Source: JAQVSH01 sp964451605 (GTDB lineage Bacteria; Bacteroidota; Bacteroidia; Bacteroidales; UBA4181). From it: DNA of 28,277 nucleotides. The notes beneath the pieces are model-generated. The model had not been told where the DNA came from, searched no databases, and was given only the letters and a program-made list of their open reading frames with translations. Of the stretch, positions 21,665-28,277 are shown one piece after another (position 1 is the first letter of the stretch; the number at the start of each line of letters is the position of its first letter). The DNA lies in contig CAYVJA010000038.1 of assembly GCA_964451605.1 (NCBI GenBank), forward strand, positions 1 through 28,277, given 5' to 3'. The position numbers and the translations under genes are program-made.

Positions 21665-24157
21665 ATGAAAACTTTCACAACACTGTTTGTTGCACTTTTT
21701 TGGAGCTGGAGCCTCTTTTCGCAAACGGGAAAAAATGTGCTTCCGGCGTCGCAACGCCAGGACCCGATTAAAACTGATTGGGCCGACAGGGCAACGCTCG
21801 GGGTGGCCGGAAGTCGTCCGGAAGGCAGATGGTTGTTGTGGTACCAACAACCCGCGAAGGTGTGGGAAGAGGCCCTGCCCCTGGGGAACGGAGCGCTGGG
21901 CGCTATGGTATTCGGCGGAGTGGCAGACGAAAGGATCCAACTCAACGAGAGTACCCTGTGGGACGGATACTCCCTCAATCCCAACGACACCTCCGCGCTG
22001 GGCGCACTACCCGAAGTAAGGCGGCTCCTCTTTGAAGGGAAAAGCAATGAAGCCATTGCGCTGGCTACAAAACATATGATGGGCCAACCCACACGGATTA
22101 AGCCCTATCAGTCGCTGGGCGAAATTTGGTTCGACACGCCCGAACAAGAAGCGTCGGATTATGTGCGAAGTCTCAATCTGGAAACAGCTGTAGCTACCAC
22201 CCAATACACTTCGGGTGGAGTCAGATTTTGCAGAGAAGCCTACGTTTCGGCTGTCGATAAGGTACTGGTGCTCCATTTTACCGCATCCCGGAAAGGATCG
22301 ATTCACTTTTCTCTCACCATGAAACGGGAGCAGGATGCCCAATGCGAGGCGGTTGACGGAAAGTTTCCTTCGCTGGTACTTAATGGCCAACTCCCCATCC
22401 AAGACGCCGAAGGCAAACCCCGCGGTATTCGTTTTGCAGCACAGGTTACGGCGCGGGTAAAAGGGGGCAGTGTGGTTGCCGATAAGGGTATTATGCAGAT
22501 TAAAGGAGCCGACGAGGTGACACTCTATGTGTCGGGAGCCACCTCCTATCCCGGACTCAAACGGCTGTTCGAAAACCCGGCTCCTCAAATGCCCGACCCG
22601 CGAAGGGTTTGCAATGCGATCATTTCGAAAGCGATTGCCAAACCCCTGAGTAAACTGACGGCGCGTCATATTGCCGAACACCGCGAACTCTTTAACCGTG
22701 TAGATATTCATTTGGGTTCGGGTTCGGTTTCGCCCCTGACGGAACAGTTTCCCACCGACAAGCTTCTGGCCCTTGCCCGCGAAAAGGGGGCCCCCGACGC
22801 AGGACTGGTTGAGTTGTTTTTTCAATATGGCCGTTATCTGCTCATAGGGAGTTCGCGTCCCGGAACCCTGCCGGCAAACCTGCAGGGAATCTGGGCCTGG
22901 CAGATGAAACCGCCCTGGAATGCCGATTTCCACACCAACATCAATCTCCAGATGAACTATTGGCCGGCCGAAATTACCCAGCTTTCGGAGTTGCACCTTC
23001 CCCTTTTCGATCTTATGGAATCGTTGGTACAGCCGGGAAGCCGCACAGCCAAAACCCTTTACGGAGCCGACGGATGGGTGGTGCACCATCTTACTGATGC
23101 CTGGGGTTTCACGGCACCGGCCGATGGTCCGCAGGGTATCTGGCCCATGGGGGCAGCCTGGCTGGCCCAACATCCCTGGGAACACTATTGCTATACCGGA
23201 GATCTTAAATTCCTGAAAGAGAGGGGATATCCTCTGATGAAAGGAGCGGCTCAGTTTATTCTCGACTTTCTGGTGGAGGCTCCTGCCGGAACGGCTTTTG
23301 CCGGAAAACTGGTCACGAATCCCTCTTATTCGCCCGAAAATGCCTTTTATCTTCCCGATGGGTCTCAATCGGTGTTTACGTACGGGGCTACCATGGATCT
23401 TGCCATCATTCATGACCTGCTCACCCACTGTATCGAAGCCACACAATTACTGGATGTAGATGCCGGTTTCAGGGCCGAATGCCAACAGACGCTCAGCCGT
23501 TTGGCGCCGATACGAATCAGTCCGGCCACAGGCCGTATTATGGAGTGGGCCGAGGATTATAAGGAGGTCGATCCCCATCATCGACACACTTCACAACTAT
23601 TTGGGCTCTATCCCGGCAATCAGATTACCACACTGGCTACTCCCGAGTTGGCCGAGGCAGCACGAAAAACCCTCGATGCGCGCGGTGACGACGGCACCGG
23701 ATGGAGCCTTGCGTGGAAAATCAACATGTGGAACCGGTTACAGGATGGCGATCGTGCCTATAAATTGCTTTCGGTATTGCTGGCCAAAAAGACCTTACCC
23801 AATCTATTCGACAATCACCCTCCTTTTCAGATTGACGGCAATTTCGGCGCCACGGCAGCCATTGCCGAGATGCTGCTTCAAAGTCAGACTCCGCTCGCCG
23901 GAGGCGGGTTCGAAATAGAACTTCTGCCCTCTCTGCCTTCGGCCTTCCCCAACGGAGAGGTAAGAGGGCTTTGTGCCCGGGGCGGATTTGTGGTCGATCT
24001 GGCCTGGGAAAAGGGCGAACCTGTCTCCGTGACCATCCTTTCGAGGAATGGGGGTAAGTTGCAGATAAGCGACAAAAACGCCCGGTTTGAAAAGATGACC
24101 AAACCGGGCGAAAAAGTGGTATTAACCAAAAAAGGATCGCTTTATCTGGAGGAGTAG
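21665..24157 (+). CDS. GH95 family alpha-L-fucosidase (or alpha-L-galactosidase)
   Basis: 830 residues with a signal peptide (about 1-19). GH95 enzymes are inverting exo-hydrolases, mostly alpha-1,2-L-fucosidases acting on host glycans or xyloglucan; some remove L-galactose. The N-terminal domain has WEEALPLGNGALGAMVFGG and LNESTLWDG near 65-100. The (alpha/alpha)6 barrel has PWNADFHTNINLQMNYWPAE, in which Asn425 and Asn427 match the catalytic asparagines. Glu558 in SYSPE is the likely acid, and EWAEDYKEVDPHHRHTSQLFGLYPG near 627-650 and Asp724 in QIDGNFGAT complete the site. It is last in the three-gene operon. Its final 16 bases overlap the end of the convergent alkaline phosphatase gene. 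Confidence 0.92.
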   Translation: MKTFTTLFVALFWSWSLFSQTGKNVLPASQRQDPIKTDWADRATLGVAGSRPEGRWLLWYQQPAKVWEEALPLGNGALGAMVFGGVADERIQLNESTLWDGYSLNPNDTSALGALPEVRRLLFEGKSNEAIALATKHMMGQPTRIKPYQSLGEIWFDTPEQEASDYVRSLNLETAVATTQYTSGGVRFCREAYVSAVDKVLVLHFTASRKGSIHFSLTMKREQDAQCEAVDGKFPSLVLNGQLPIQDAEGKPRGIRFAAQVTARVKGGSVVADKGIMQIKGADEVTLYVSGATSYPGLKRLFENPAPQMPDPRRVCNAIISKAIAKPLSKLTARHIAEHRELFNRVDIHLGSGSVSPLTEQFPTDKLLALAREKGAPDAGLVELFFQYGRYLLIGSSRPGTLPANLQGIWAWQMKPPWNADFHTNINLQMNYWPAEITQLSELHLPLFDLMESLVQPGSRTAKTLYGADGWVVHHLTDAWGFTAPADGPQGIWPMGAAWLAQHPWEHYCYTGDLKFLKERGYPLMKGAAQFILDFLVEAPAGTAFAGKLVTNPSYSPENAFYLPDGSQSVFTYGATMDLAIIHDLLTHCIEATQLLDVDAGFRAECQQTLSRLAPIRISPATGRIMEWAEDYKEVDPHHRHTSQLFGLYPGNQITTLATPELAEAARKTLDARGDDGTGWSLAWKINMWNRLQDGDRAYKLLSVLLAKKTLPNLFDNHPPFQIDGNFGATAAIAEMLLQSQTPLAGGGFEIELLPSLPSAFPNGEVRGLCARGGFVVDLAWEKGEPVSVTILSRNGGKLQISDKNARFEKMTKPGEKVVLTKKGSLYLEE

Positions 24158-25564
24158 CCGGCAGCCCTGGCAATGAGTTTGGGAATATCGGTATTGTCGA
24201 GAAGAGTTGCAGTAGAGAAGAGTTCCGAACCGGCTCCGATTGCATAAACCGGGATAAAGGCGGCTGAGTGACCACCGGTTGACCAACCGATCAATGCCAT
24301 TTCGTTCAGAATGGAGACTGCAGCAATGGCCAGTTTATCGTCCGACGAAGAGGAGGGGCGGCTGGGACGAGCCTCACCCAACGATTCATGATAGGCTTGC
24401 ATAAGCCGGATCTCTTGCGGCACAGAGATGGGCACCTCCTTCCAGAAGCCCAGATTCTCCTGAAGCAGGGTTTTGGTATCGGCCCAGCTGACGCGATTAT
24501 TTTTCGCCTGACGAAGTGCTCCGATCTTGCTGCGCAGTTCGTCTTTCGAAACCTTCTGATGAGTAAGCACGGCAAGATTGAGTTCGTATTTCCCATCCCT
24601 TGCCAACGACATTCCACCGGTTTCGTGATCGGCAGTCACAACAATCATAGTCTCTTTGGGATGCTTTTTATAAAAATCGAGCGCAATANNNNNNNNNNGC
24701 ATCGGCAAGGTCTATCACCTCATGATAATTGGCAGCCGCGTCATTGCTGTGGCCGGCACCGTCAATCTTGCCTCCCTCAACCATCAGGAAAAATCCTTTG
24801 TCATCGCCACTGGTCAGAAAGTTAACAGCACTCGTGGTAATTTGCGAAAGCGTTAAATCGCCGGCTTTACGGTCAATCCGGTAGGGAACATCGCTGCTGG
24901 TGGAGTCTGCCTGAAAGAGCACCATTTTGGCACTTTTACTCTTCAGTGCATTGTACTGTTCTACACCAAACGCCACCGTATAACCGGCCTCTCTGGCAAT
25001 AGTCTTGAGAAGAGGAAGCGAATCGCCCTTTTGGTCGGTAAGAAAGTTACTCCCGGCAAAAAAATCGAAGCCACTCTTGGGAAGTTGTTGCCCAATGGCA
25101 TAGTAGTGGTCGCGACTTTTATCATGTGCATAAAAAGAGGCAGGGGTGGCATGATTGACCCCAACGTTCGAAGTGACGCCCACCTTTACACCGGCATTTT
25201 TGGCCTCAAATGCCAGGCTGGTAACGGGCGTCTCTCCATCCGACAAAACGCCTATCATTCCGTTCTTTGTCTTCTCGCCGGAAGCGAGTGCCGTTCCTGA
25301 AGCTGCCGAGTCGGTAACATAGCTATTCGCAGACCTGTTGGTGGCATAGGTTTTTACGGGAAACTGCAGAAAGGGGAAGAGGCTGTAGCCATCCTTATTG
25401 CCGGCCAGTTGAGAGGCAAAGACAGATCCGCCCAACACCTGGTTGAGGCCCATACCGTCGCCTATAAAATAGAATACATATTTCACCCTGGGTTTTGCCG
25501 AGGCGCTGCCCATGGAAAAAATCGCAAGAGCAAAAACAAGAAAGAACTTATAAAATATTTTCAT
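24142..25564 (-). CDS. Alkaline phosphatase, interrupted by a 10-N assembly gap
   Basis: Starts at ATG 25564 with a signal peptide (about 1-23, ending SASA) and ends with TAA at 24142-24144; about 470 residues once the gap is closed. Secreted alkaline phosphatases hydrolyse phosphate monoesters with zinc and magnesium. The metal ligand Asp36 is in FIGDGMG, the nucleophile Ser86 is in VTDSAASGTA, Glu and Asp ligands appear in MVEGGKIDGAGH, and VTADHETGG lies in the C-terminal half. N bases at 24689-24698 fall between EVIDLADA and IALDFYKKHP, and the two halves are out of phase across exactly 10 N. Because any real number of missing bases divisible by three restores the frame, the gene is probably intact. 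It converges with GH95. Confidence 0.9.
24689..24698. other. Assembly gap (10 N) inside the alkaline phosphatase gene
   Basis: Ten N, the usual scaffold placeholder. The flanking protein halves need a gap length divisible by three; by analogy with phosphatase homologues of the form D-x-x-x-A-V-x-x-A-L, about six bases are likely missing. Confidence 0.9.
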
Positions 25565-25614
25565 AAAAATGATTTAAAAGAATAAGGATCATACTTTGTG
25601 CAATCTCCGTTATG

Positions 25615-25622
25615 CGAAGGTA
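25615..25622 (-). promoter_or_regulatory. Candidate -7 box (TACCTTCG) for the alkaline phosphatase gene
   Basis: On the minus strand TACCTTCG is one base from TAnnTTTG, 50 bases upstream of the ATG. No -33 element is clear. No obvious Pho-box-like repeat was seen in 25565-25762. Confidence 0.35.
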
Positions 25623-25707
25623 GGAAATTTAGCGCCTGCTTTACCCGGACAGATTTCAGTTTTTTATAGAGAAAGAGGCATTCTGAGGATGTTTACCGTT
25701 TTTTTTA

Positions 25708-25715
25708 TACATTCG
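25708..25715 (+). promoter_or_regulatory. Weak candidate -7 box (TACATTCG) for the symporter gene
   Basis: TACATTCG differs by one base from TAnnTTTG, 47 bases before the ATG at 25763. The rest of 25565-25762 holds only A/T-rich sequence. Confidence 0.25.
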
Positions 25716-25762
25716 TTCCCTGAAAATTCCCCTAATTCAACACGTAACCAATAATAAAGCGC

Positions 25763-27487
25763 ATGGAAATTTTTAGTCTCGAATGGATCGACTATACCAT
25801 TATGGCGGTCTATTTTGTTTTTGTCTTGGGCATCGGCTGGGCTCTGAAGCGTTATATGAAAGATGCCAATGCCTTTCTCGAAGCGGGGCGGTCGATGCCT
25901 GCATGGGTTGCCGGTCTGGCATTTATCTCTACCAACCTCGGTGCATTAGAGGTGATGGGTATGTCGGGATCGGGCGCCAAGTATGGGATGATGACAGCTC
26001 ACTTCTTCTGGATTGGTGCCATCCCTGCCATGGTGTTCCTGGCTCTCTTTATGATGCCGTTTTATTACGGTTCAAAAGCCCGTTCGGTTCCGGAGTATCT
26101 GAAACTCCGTTTCGATGAGAAGACCCGCGGTCTTAATGCCATCCTCTTTGCCGTGATGACTATCCTGGCTTCGGGAATCTCGATGTATGCCCTGGCTATC
26201 CTGATGGAAAAGGTTTTGGGATGGGATTTTAACCTCAGCCTTTGGCTTTCGGCAGCTATCGTATTGGGATACACCTATCTCGGCGGGCTCTCCTCGGCCA
26301 TCTACAATGAGGTGCTCCAATTCTTTATCATTGTGATCGGTATGCTTCCCATAGTCTTTCTCGGACTGCACGAAGTGGGCGGATGGGAAGGCCTCCAGGA
26401 CAAACTGGAGCCGATTGTAACCGCAAAGGGGTACGCGGCCGATGCCTATACCACCTCGTGGAAATACACCGGTACGTCCGGATCGAACCCCATGGGGGTT
26501 GAATGGTACGGAATCTTTATGGGGTTGGGCTTTGTTCTTTCGTTTGGTTACTGGTGTACCAACTTCCTGATTGTGCAGCGCGCCATGGCTGCCGAATCTA
26601 CCACTGCTGCCCGGAACACCCCCCTTATCGGAGCCATTCCCAAAATGTTTCTGCCGTTTCTTATCATTGTTCCCGGTATTATTGCGCTGGTGTTAATGAA
26701 CGACCCGTCGGCCAACTTCTCGATTATGGAGAACGGAAAGCCCAACTACGACCTGACCATCATTATGCTGCTCGACCATTACCTCCCCGCAGGCGTTCTC
26801 GGGTTAGGACTTACAGCTCTTCTGGCTTCATTTATGTCGGGTATGGCTGGTAATGTGTCGGCTTTCAACACGGTTTGGACCTACGATATCTATCAGAGCT
26901 ATATTCGCCCCACCACCAACGACAAAGAGGGTGATGACAAACACTATCTGAAAGTGGGCAGAATGGCTACCATCTTCGGTGTGCTGGTAAGTATTGCTGC
27001 GGCCTATATTGCCAGTATGTTCGGAAATATCATGGACTTTTTGCAAACCATCTTCTCCATGATTAACGCCCCCCTGTTTGCCGTCATCTTCCTCGGCATG
27101 TTCTGGAAACGGTCTACCGGCCATGCTGCCTTTACCGGATTGCTGGTAGGTTTTGCCGTTGCGTTGATCCACCACGGTCTTACCATGCCCGCGGGTGCCG
27201 ACACCCTGGTTAAGGGAGGTTGGCTGGGTGTTATTGTTCATACCTATCCGGTTGAAATGGCTCAAAATTTCTGGACGGCAATCTTTGCCTTCAGTACGAG
27301 TACTTTGGTGACTGTGATCTTATCGTTCCTCACAAAACGGACAAAGAGCGATGCCGAACTGAAGGGTCTGGTCTATTCGCTTACCCCCAAACTGCAGGAA
27401 GAGAAGGTGGCTTGGTATATGCGCTCCTCTTCGCTCGGAATTTTTGTAATGGCGCTCGCCATCATTTTGACCATCATTTTCTGGTAA
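25763..27487 (+). CDS. Sodium:solute symporter, SSS (SGLT) family
   Basis: 574 residues with about 14 hydrophobic segments, the usual size for SSS transporters of sugars, uronates or related solutes. It sits in the cytoplasmic membrane and uses the sodium gradient. Family marks are GRSMPAWVAGLAFISTNLGALEVMGMSG near residues 42-70 (helix 1), the SGISMYALAI segment near 137, and GYTYLGGLSSAIYNEVLQFFIIVIG near 168-192, the SSS signature region. Helix-rich segments LLASFMSGMAGNVSAFNTVWTYDIY near 350-375 follow. The substrate is not readable; the adjacent GH28 enzyme suggests a pectin-derived sugar or uronate, as inference. A two-helix small protein follows by 17 bases. Confidence 0.92.
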   Translation: MEIFSLEWIDYTIMAVYFVFVLGIGWALKRYMKDANAFLEAGRSMPAWVAGLAFISTNLGALEVMGMSGSGAKYGMMTAHFFWIGAIPAMVFLALFMMPFYYGSKARSVPEYLKLRFDEKTRGLNAILFAVMTILASGISMYALAILMEKVLGWDFNLSLWLSAAIVLGYTYLGGLSSAIYNEVLQFFIIVIGMLPIVFLGLHEVGGWEGLQDKLEPIVTAKGYAADAYTTSWKYTGTSGSNPMGVEWYGIFMGLGFVLSFGYWCTNFLIVQRAMAAESTTAARNTPLIGAIPKMFLPFLIIVPGIIALVLMNDPSANFSIMENGKPNYDLTIIMLLDHYLPAGVLGLGLTALLASFMSGMAGNVSAFNTVWTYDIYQSYIRPTTNDKEGDDKHYLKVGRMATIFGVLVSIAAAYIASMFGNIMDFLQTIFSMINAPLFAVIFLGMFWKRSTGHAAFTGLLVGFAVALIHHGLTMPAGADTLVKGGWLGVIVHTYPVEMAQNFWTAIFAFSTSTLVTVILSFLTKRTKSDAELKGLVYSLTPKLQEEKVAWYMRSSSLGIFVMALAIILTIIFW

Positions 27488-27504
27488 ACTTTATATAATT
27501 CGAT

Positions 27505-27714
27505 ATGGGTATAGATATTAAACTTCCAATTGGCCTGATGTTTTTCATTATTGGAATCTTGTTAACCGCTTACGGATTGATTACAGTATCCGATTCAGGG
27601 ATGTATATCAAATCGTTCGGGATGAATGTTAACCTGTGGTTTGGCCTGGGTATGCTCTTTTTTGGTGCAATCATGCTCTATCTAACCAAACTCACCGCAA
27701 AAAAGAAGAAATAA
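27505..27714 (+). CDS. Small two-helix membrane protein next to the symporter
   Basis: 69 residues with two hydrophobic helices (about 7-27 and 43-62) and a Lys-rich C-terminus (KLTAKKKK) that would lie in the cytoplasm. It starts 17 bases after the symporter stop and precedes a strong terminator, so the two form one transcript. I recall similar short proteins beside SSS symporters in other Bacteroidales but know no assigned function; an accessory subunit or stability factor is an inference. The conserved-looking central part is GMYIKSFGMNVNLWFGLGML. Confidence 0.75.
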   Translation: MGIDIKLPIGLMFFIIGILLTAYGLITVSDSGMYIKSFGMNVNLWFGLGMLFFGAIMLYLTKLTAKKKK

Positions 27715-27727
27715 CATACGTTATTTC
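27708..27727. repeat. Hairpin over the stop codon of the small membrane protein gene
   Basis: GAAATAAC (27708-27715), loop ATAC, GTTATTTC (27720-27727): a perfect 8-base inverted repeat containing the TAA stop at 27712-27714. The terminator hairpin just downstream has the same ATAC loop. Confidence 0.6.
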
Positions 27728-27740
27728 CCCGTTTTTCTCT

Positions 27741-27778
27741 AATGGGAGCCTGTATACACAGGCTCCCATTATTTTTTT
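27741..27778 (+). terminator. Strong Rho-independent terminator after the symporter operon
   Basis: AATGGGAGCCTGT (27741-27753), loop ATAC, ACAGGCTCCCATT (27758-27770): a perfect 13-base stem followed by ATTTTTTT. Confidence 0.95.
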
Positions 27779-27824
27779 GCTAACAAAATGACAGTAAGAG
27801 ACAACTAGTATGCAAAGGAAAAGC

Positions 27825-27832
27825 TACTTTCG
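27825..27832 (+). promoter_or_regulatory. Candidate -7 box (TACTTTCG) for the GH28 gene
   Basis: TACTTTCG is one base from TAnnTTTG and lies 27 bases before the ATG at 27860; a -33 element is not evident. Confidence 0.35.
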
Positions 27833-27859
27833 TATATAGAACATAAGACACCCACCCCT

Positions 27860-28277
27860 ATGAAGCTCCTGTTCTTTCTTGCCCTTTCTCTTTTCCTCTC
27901 CACCAAACCGATCTCTGCCACAGAAAATGGAGATCAGTATTTCCCCGATGGAACCCTAATCCCGGAATGGTTTCTCGACAGCAGTAAGGTAGATCCANNN
28001 NNNNNNNCTGCAAAACTGGGGAAGCACTATGTAATTACCGACTACGGGGTGGTATCCGACAGCATGGTACTGCAGACAAAAGCTATCCAGACGGTCATCG
28101 ATAACGCATCGCAAAACGGAGGCGGTGTCGTTGTGGTTCCTAAAGGAACCTATCTGAGCGGAGCCCTCTTTTTTAAACCGGGCACTCATCTGCATGTAGC
28201 AGAAGGGGGTGTTTTAAAGGGATCGGACGATATCTCGCATTATCCCATTATGACCTCCCGGATGGAAGGACAAAACC
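27860..28277 (+). CDS. GH28 polygalacturonase-like enzyme, N-terminal part, contains a 10-N gap
   Basis: Opens at ATG 27860 and runs to the window edge. A signal peptide (about 1-20, MKLLFFLALSLFLSTKPISA) indicates export. After the mature N-terminus (DQYFPDGTLIPEWF) come ten N at 27998-28007; the frame continues correctly across them, because 10 N plus CT equals four codons. Beyond it, KLGKHYVITDYGVVSDS, then IQTVIDNASQNGGGVVVVPKGTYLSGALFF, begin a right-handed beta-helix typical of GH28 pectinases (polygalacturonase or rhamnogalacturonan hydrolase). The catalytic Asp residues lie beyond the window. It has its own likely promoter after the upstream terminator, next to the SSS symporter. Confidence 0.88.
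   Translation, partial: MKLLFFLALSLFLSTKPISATENGDQYFPDGTLIPEWFLDSSKVDPXXXXAKLGKHYVITDYGVVSDSMVLQTKAIQTVIDNASQNGGGVVVVPKGTYLSGALFFKPGTHLHVAEGGVLKGSDDISHYPIMTSRMEGQN
27998..28007. other. Assembly gap (10 N) inside the GH28 gene
   Basis: Ten N between Pro46 and the AKLGKHY segment. The placeholder length happens to keep the frame, but the true missing length is unknown. Confidence 0.9.

Noticed and set aside
22007..23446. 479-codon minus-strand frame opposite GH95
   Set aside because: It is fully antisense to GH95, with basic, low-structure composition and no family match.
13870..25564. A canonical polysaccharide utilisation locus
   Set aside because: No SusC-like porin, SusD-like lipoprotein, hybrid two-component regulator or ECF sigma/anti-sigma pair is present in the window.

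Overview
The window reads as a chromosomal segment of a Bacteroidota organism, most likely order Bacteroidales. The evidence is a run of secreted glycoside hydrolases (GH2, GH36-like, GH71/99-like, GH92, GH95, GH28), a BACON-domain lipoprotein with an acidic Cys-Ser-Asp-Asp-Glu N-terminus, DUF4861 and DUF5715 proteins, little Shine-Dalgarno signal, and several -7 boxes of the Bacteroidota type TAnnTTTG close upstream of genes. I cannot fix the genus. There are two 10-N assembly gaps (24689-24698 and 27998-28007), each inside a gene. No rRNA, tRNA, CRISPR array, transposase or phage gene was seen. No gene-free stretch exceeds about 215 bases.

Layout. 1-4546 (minus): a secreted GH2 beta-galactosidase, then a zinc-ribbon/RDD membrane protein overlapping a HAD hydrolase that runs off the left edge. 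4704-9453 (plus): a DUF5715 protein, a DPP IV-like S9 peptidase, and P5C dehydrogenase (pruA). proC (9469-10260, minus) converges on pruA. 10419-11762 (plus): a Tat-signal sulfide:quinone oxidoreductase resembling the mitochondrial type. 11775-13747 (minus): a GH36-like alpha-galactosidase broken by a one-base frameshift. 13870-16911 (plus): a DUF4861 lipoprotein and a BACON/lipocalin-like repeat lipoprotein, ending at a strong hairpin terminator. 17011-17814 (minus): a metallo-beta-lactamase-fold protein with related repeat modules on both sides. 18027-24157 (plus): an operon of GH71/99-like, GH92 and GH95 enzymes. 24142-25564 (minus): an alkaline phosphatase interrupted by a gap and overlapping GH95 tail to tail. 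25763-27714 (plus): an SSS-family sodium symporter plus a small two-helix membrane protein and a terminator. 27860-28277 (plus): the start of a GH28 enzyme.

How the genes fit together. Most of the window serves saprophytic or gut-type glycan foraging: removal of galactose, mannose, fucose, galacturonate and phosphate outside the cytoplasm, then sodium-coupled uptake. No SusC/SusD pair is present, so this is not a canonical polysaccharide utilisation locus. A second theme is proline: a DPP IV-like peptidase sits 20 bases upstream of pruA, with proC facing it. The SQR suggests sulfide oxidation into the quinone pool.

I found no clear undescribed multi-gene system. The most unusual structures are the repeat modules around the metallo-hydrolase gene, G/C-rich palindromes embedded in frame inside coding genes, the frameshifted GH36 gene, and the paired hairpins after the symporter operon.
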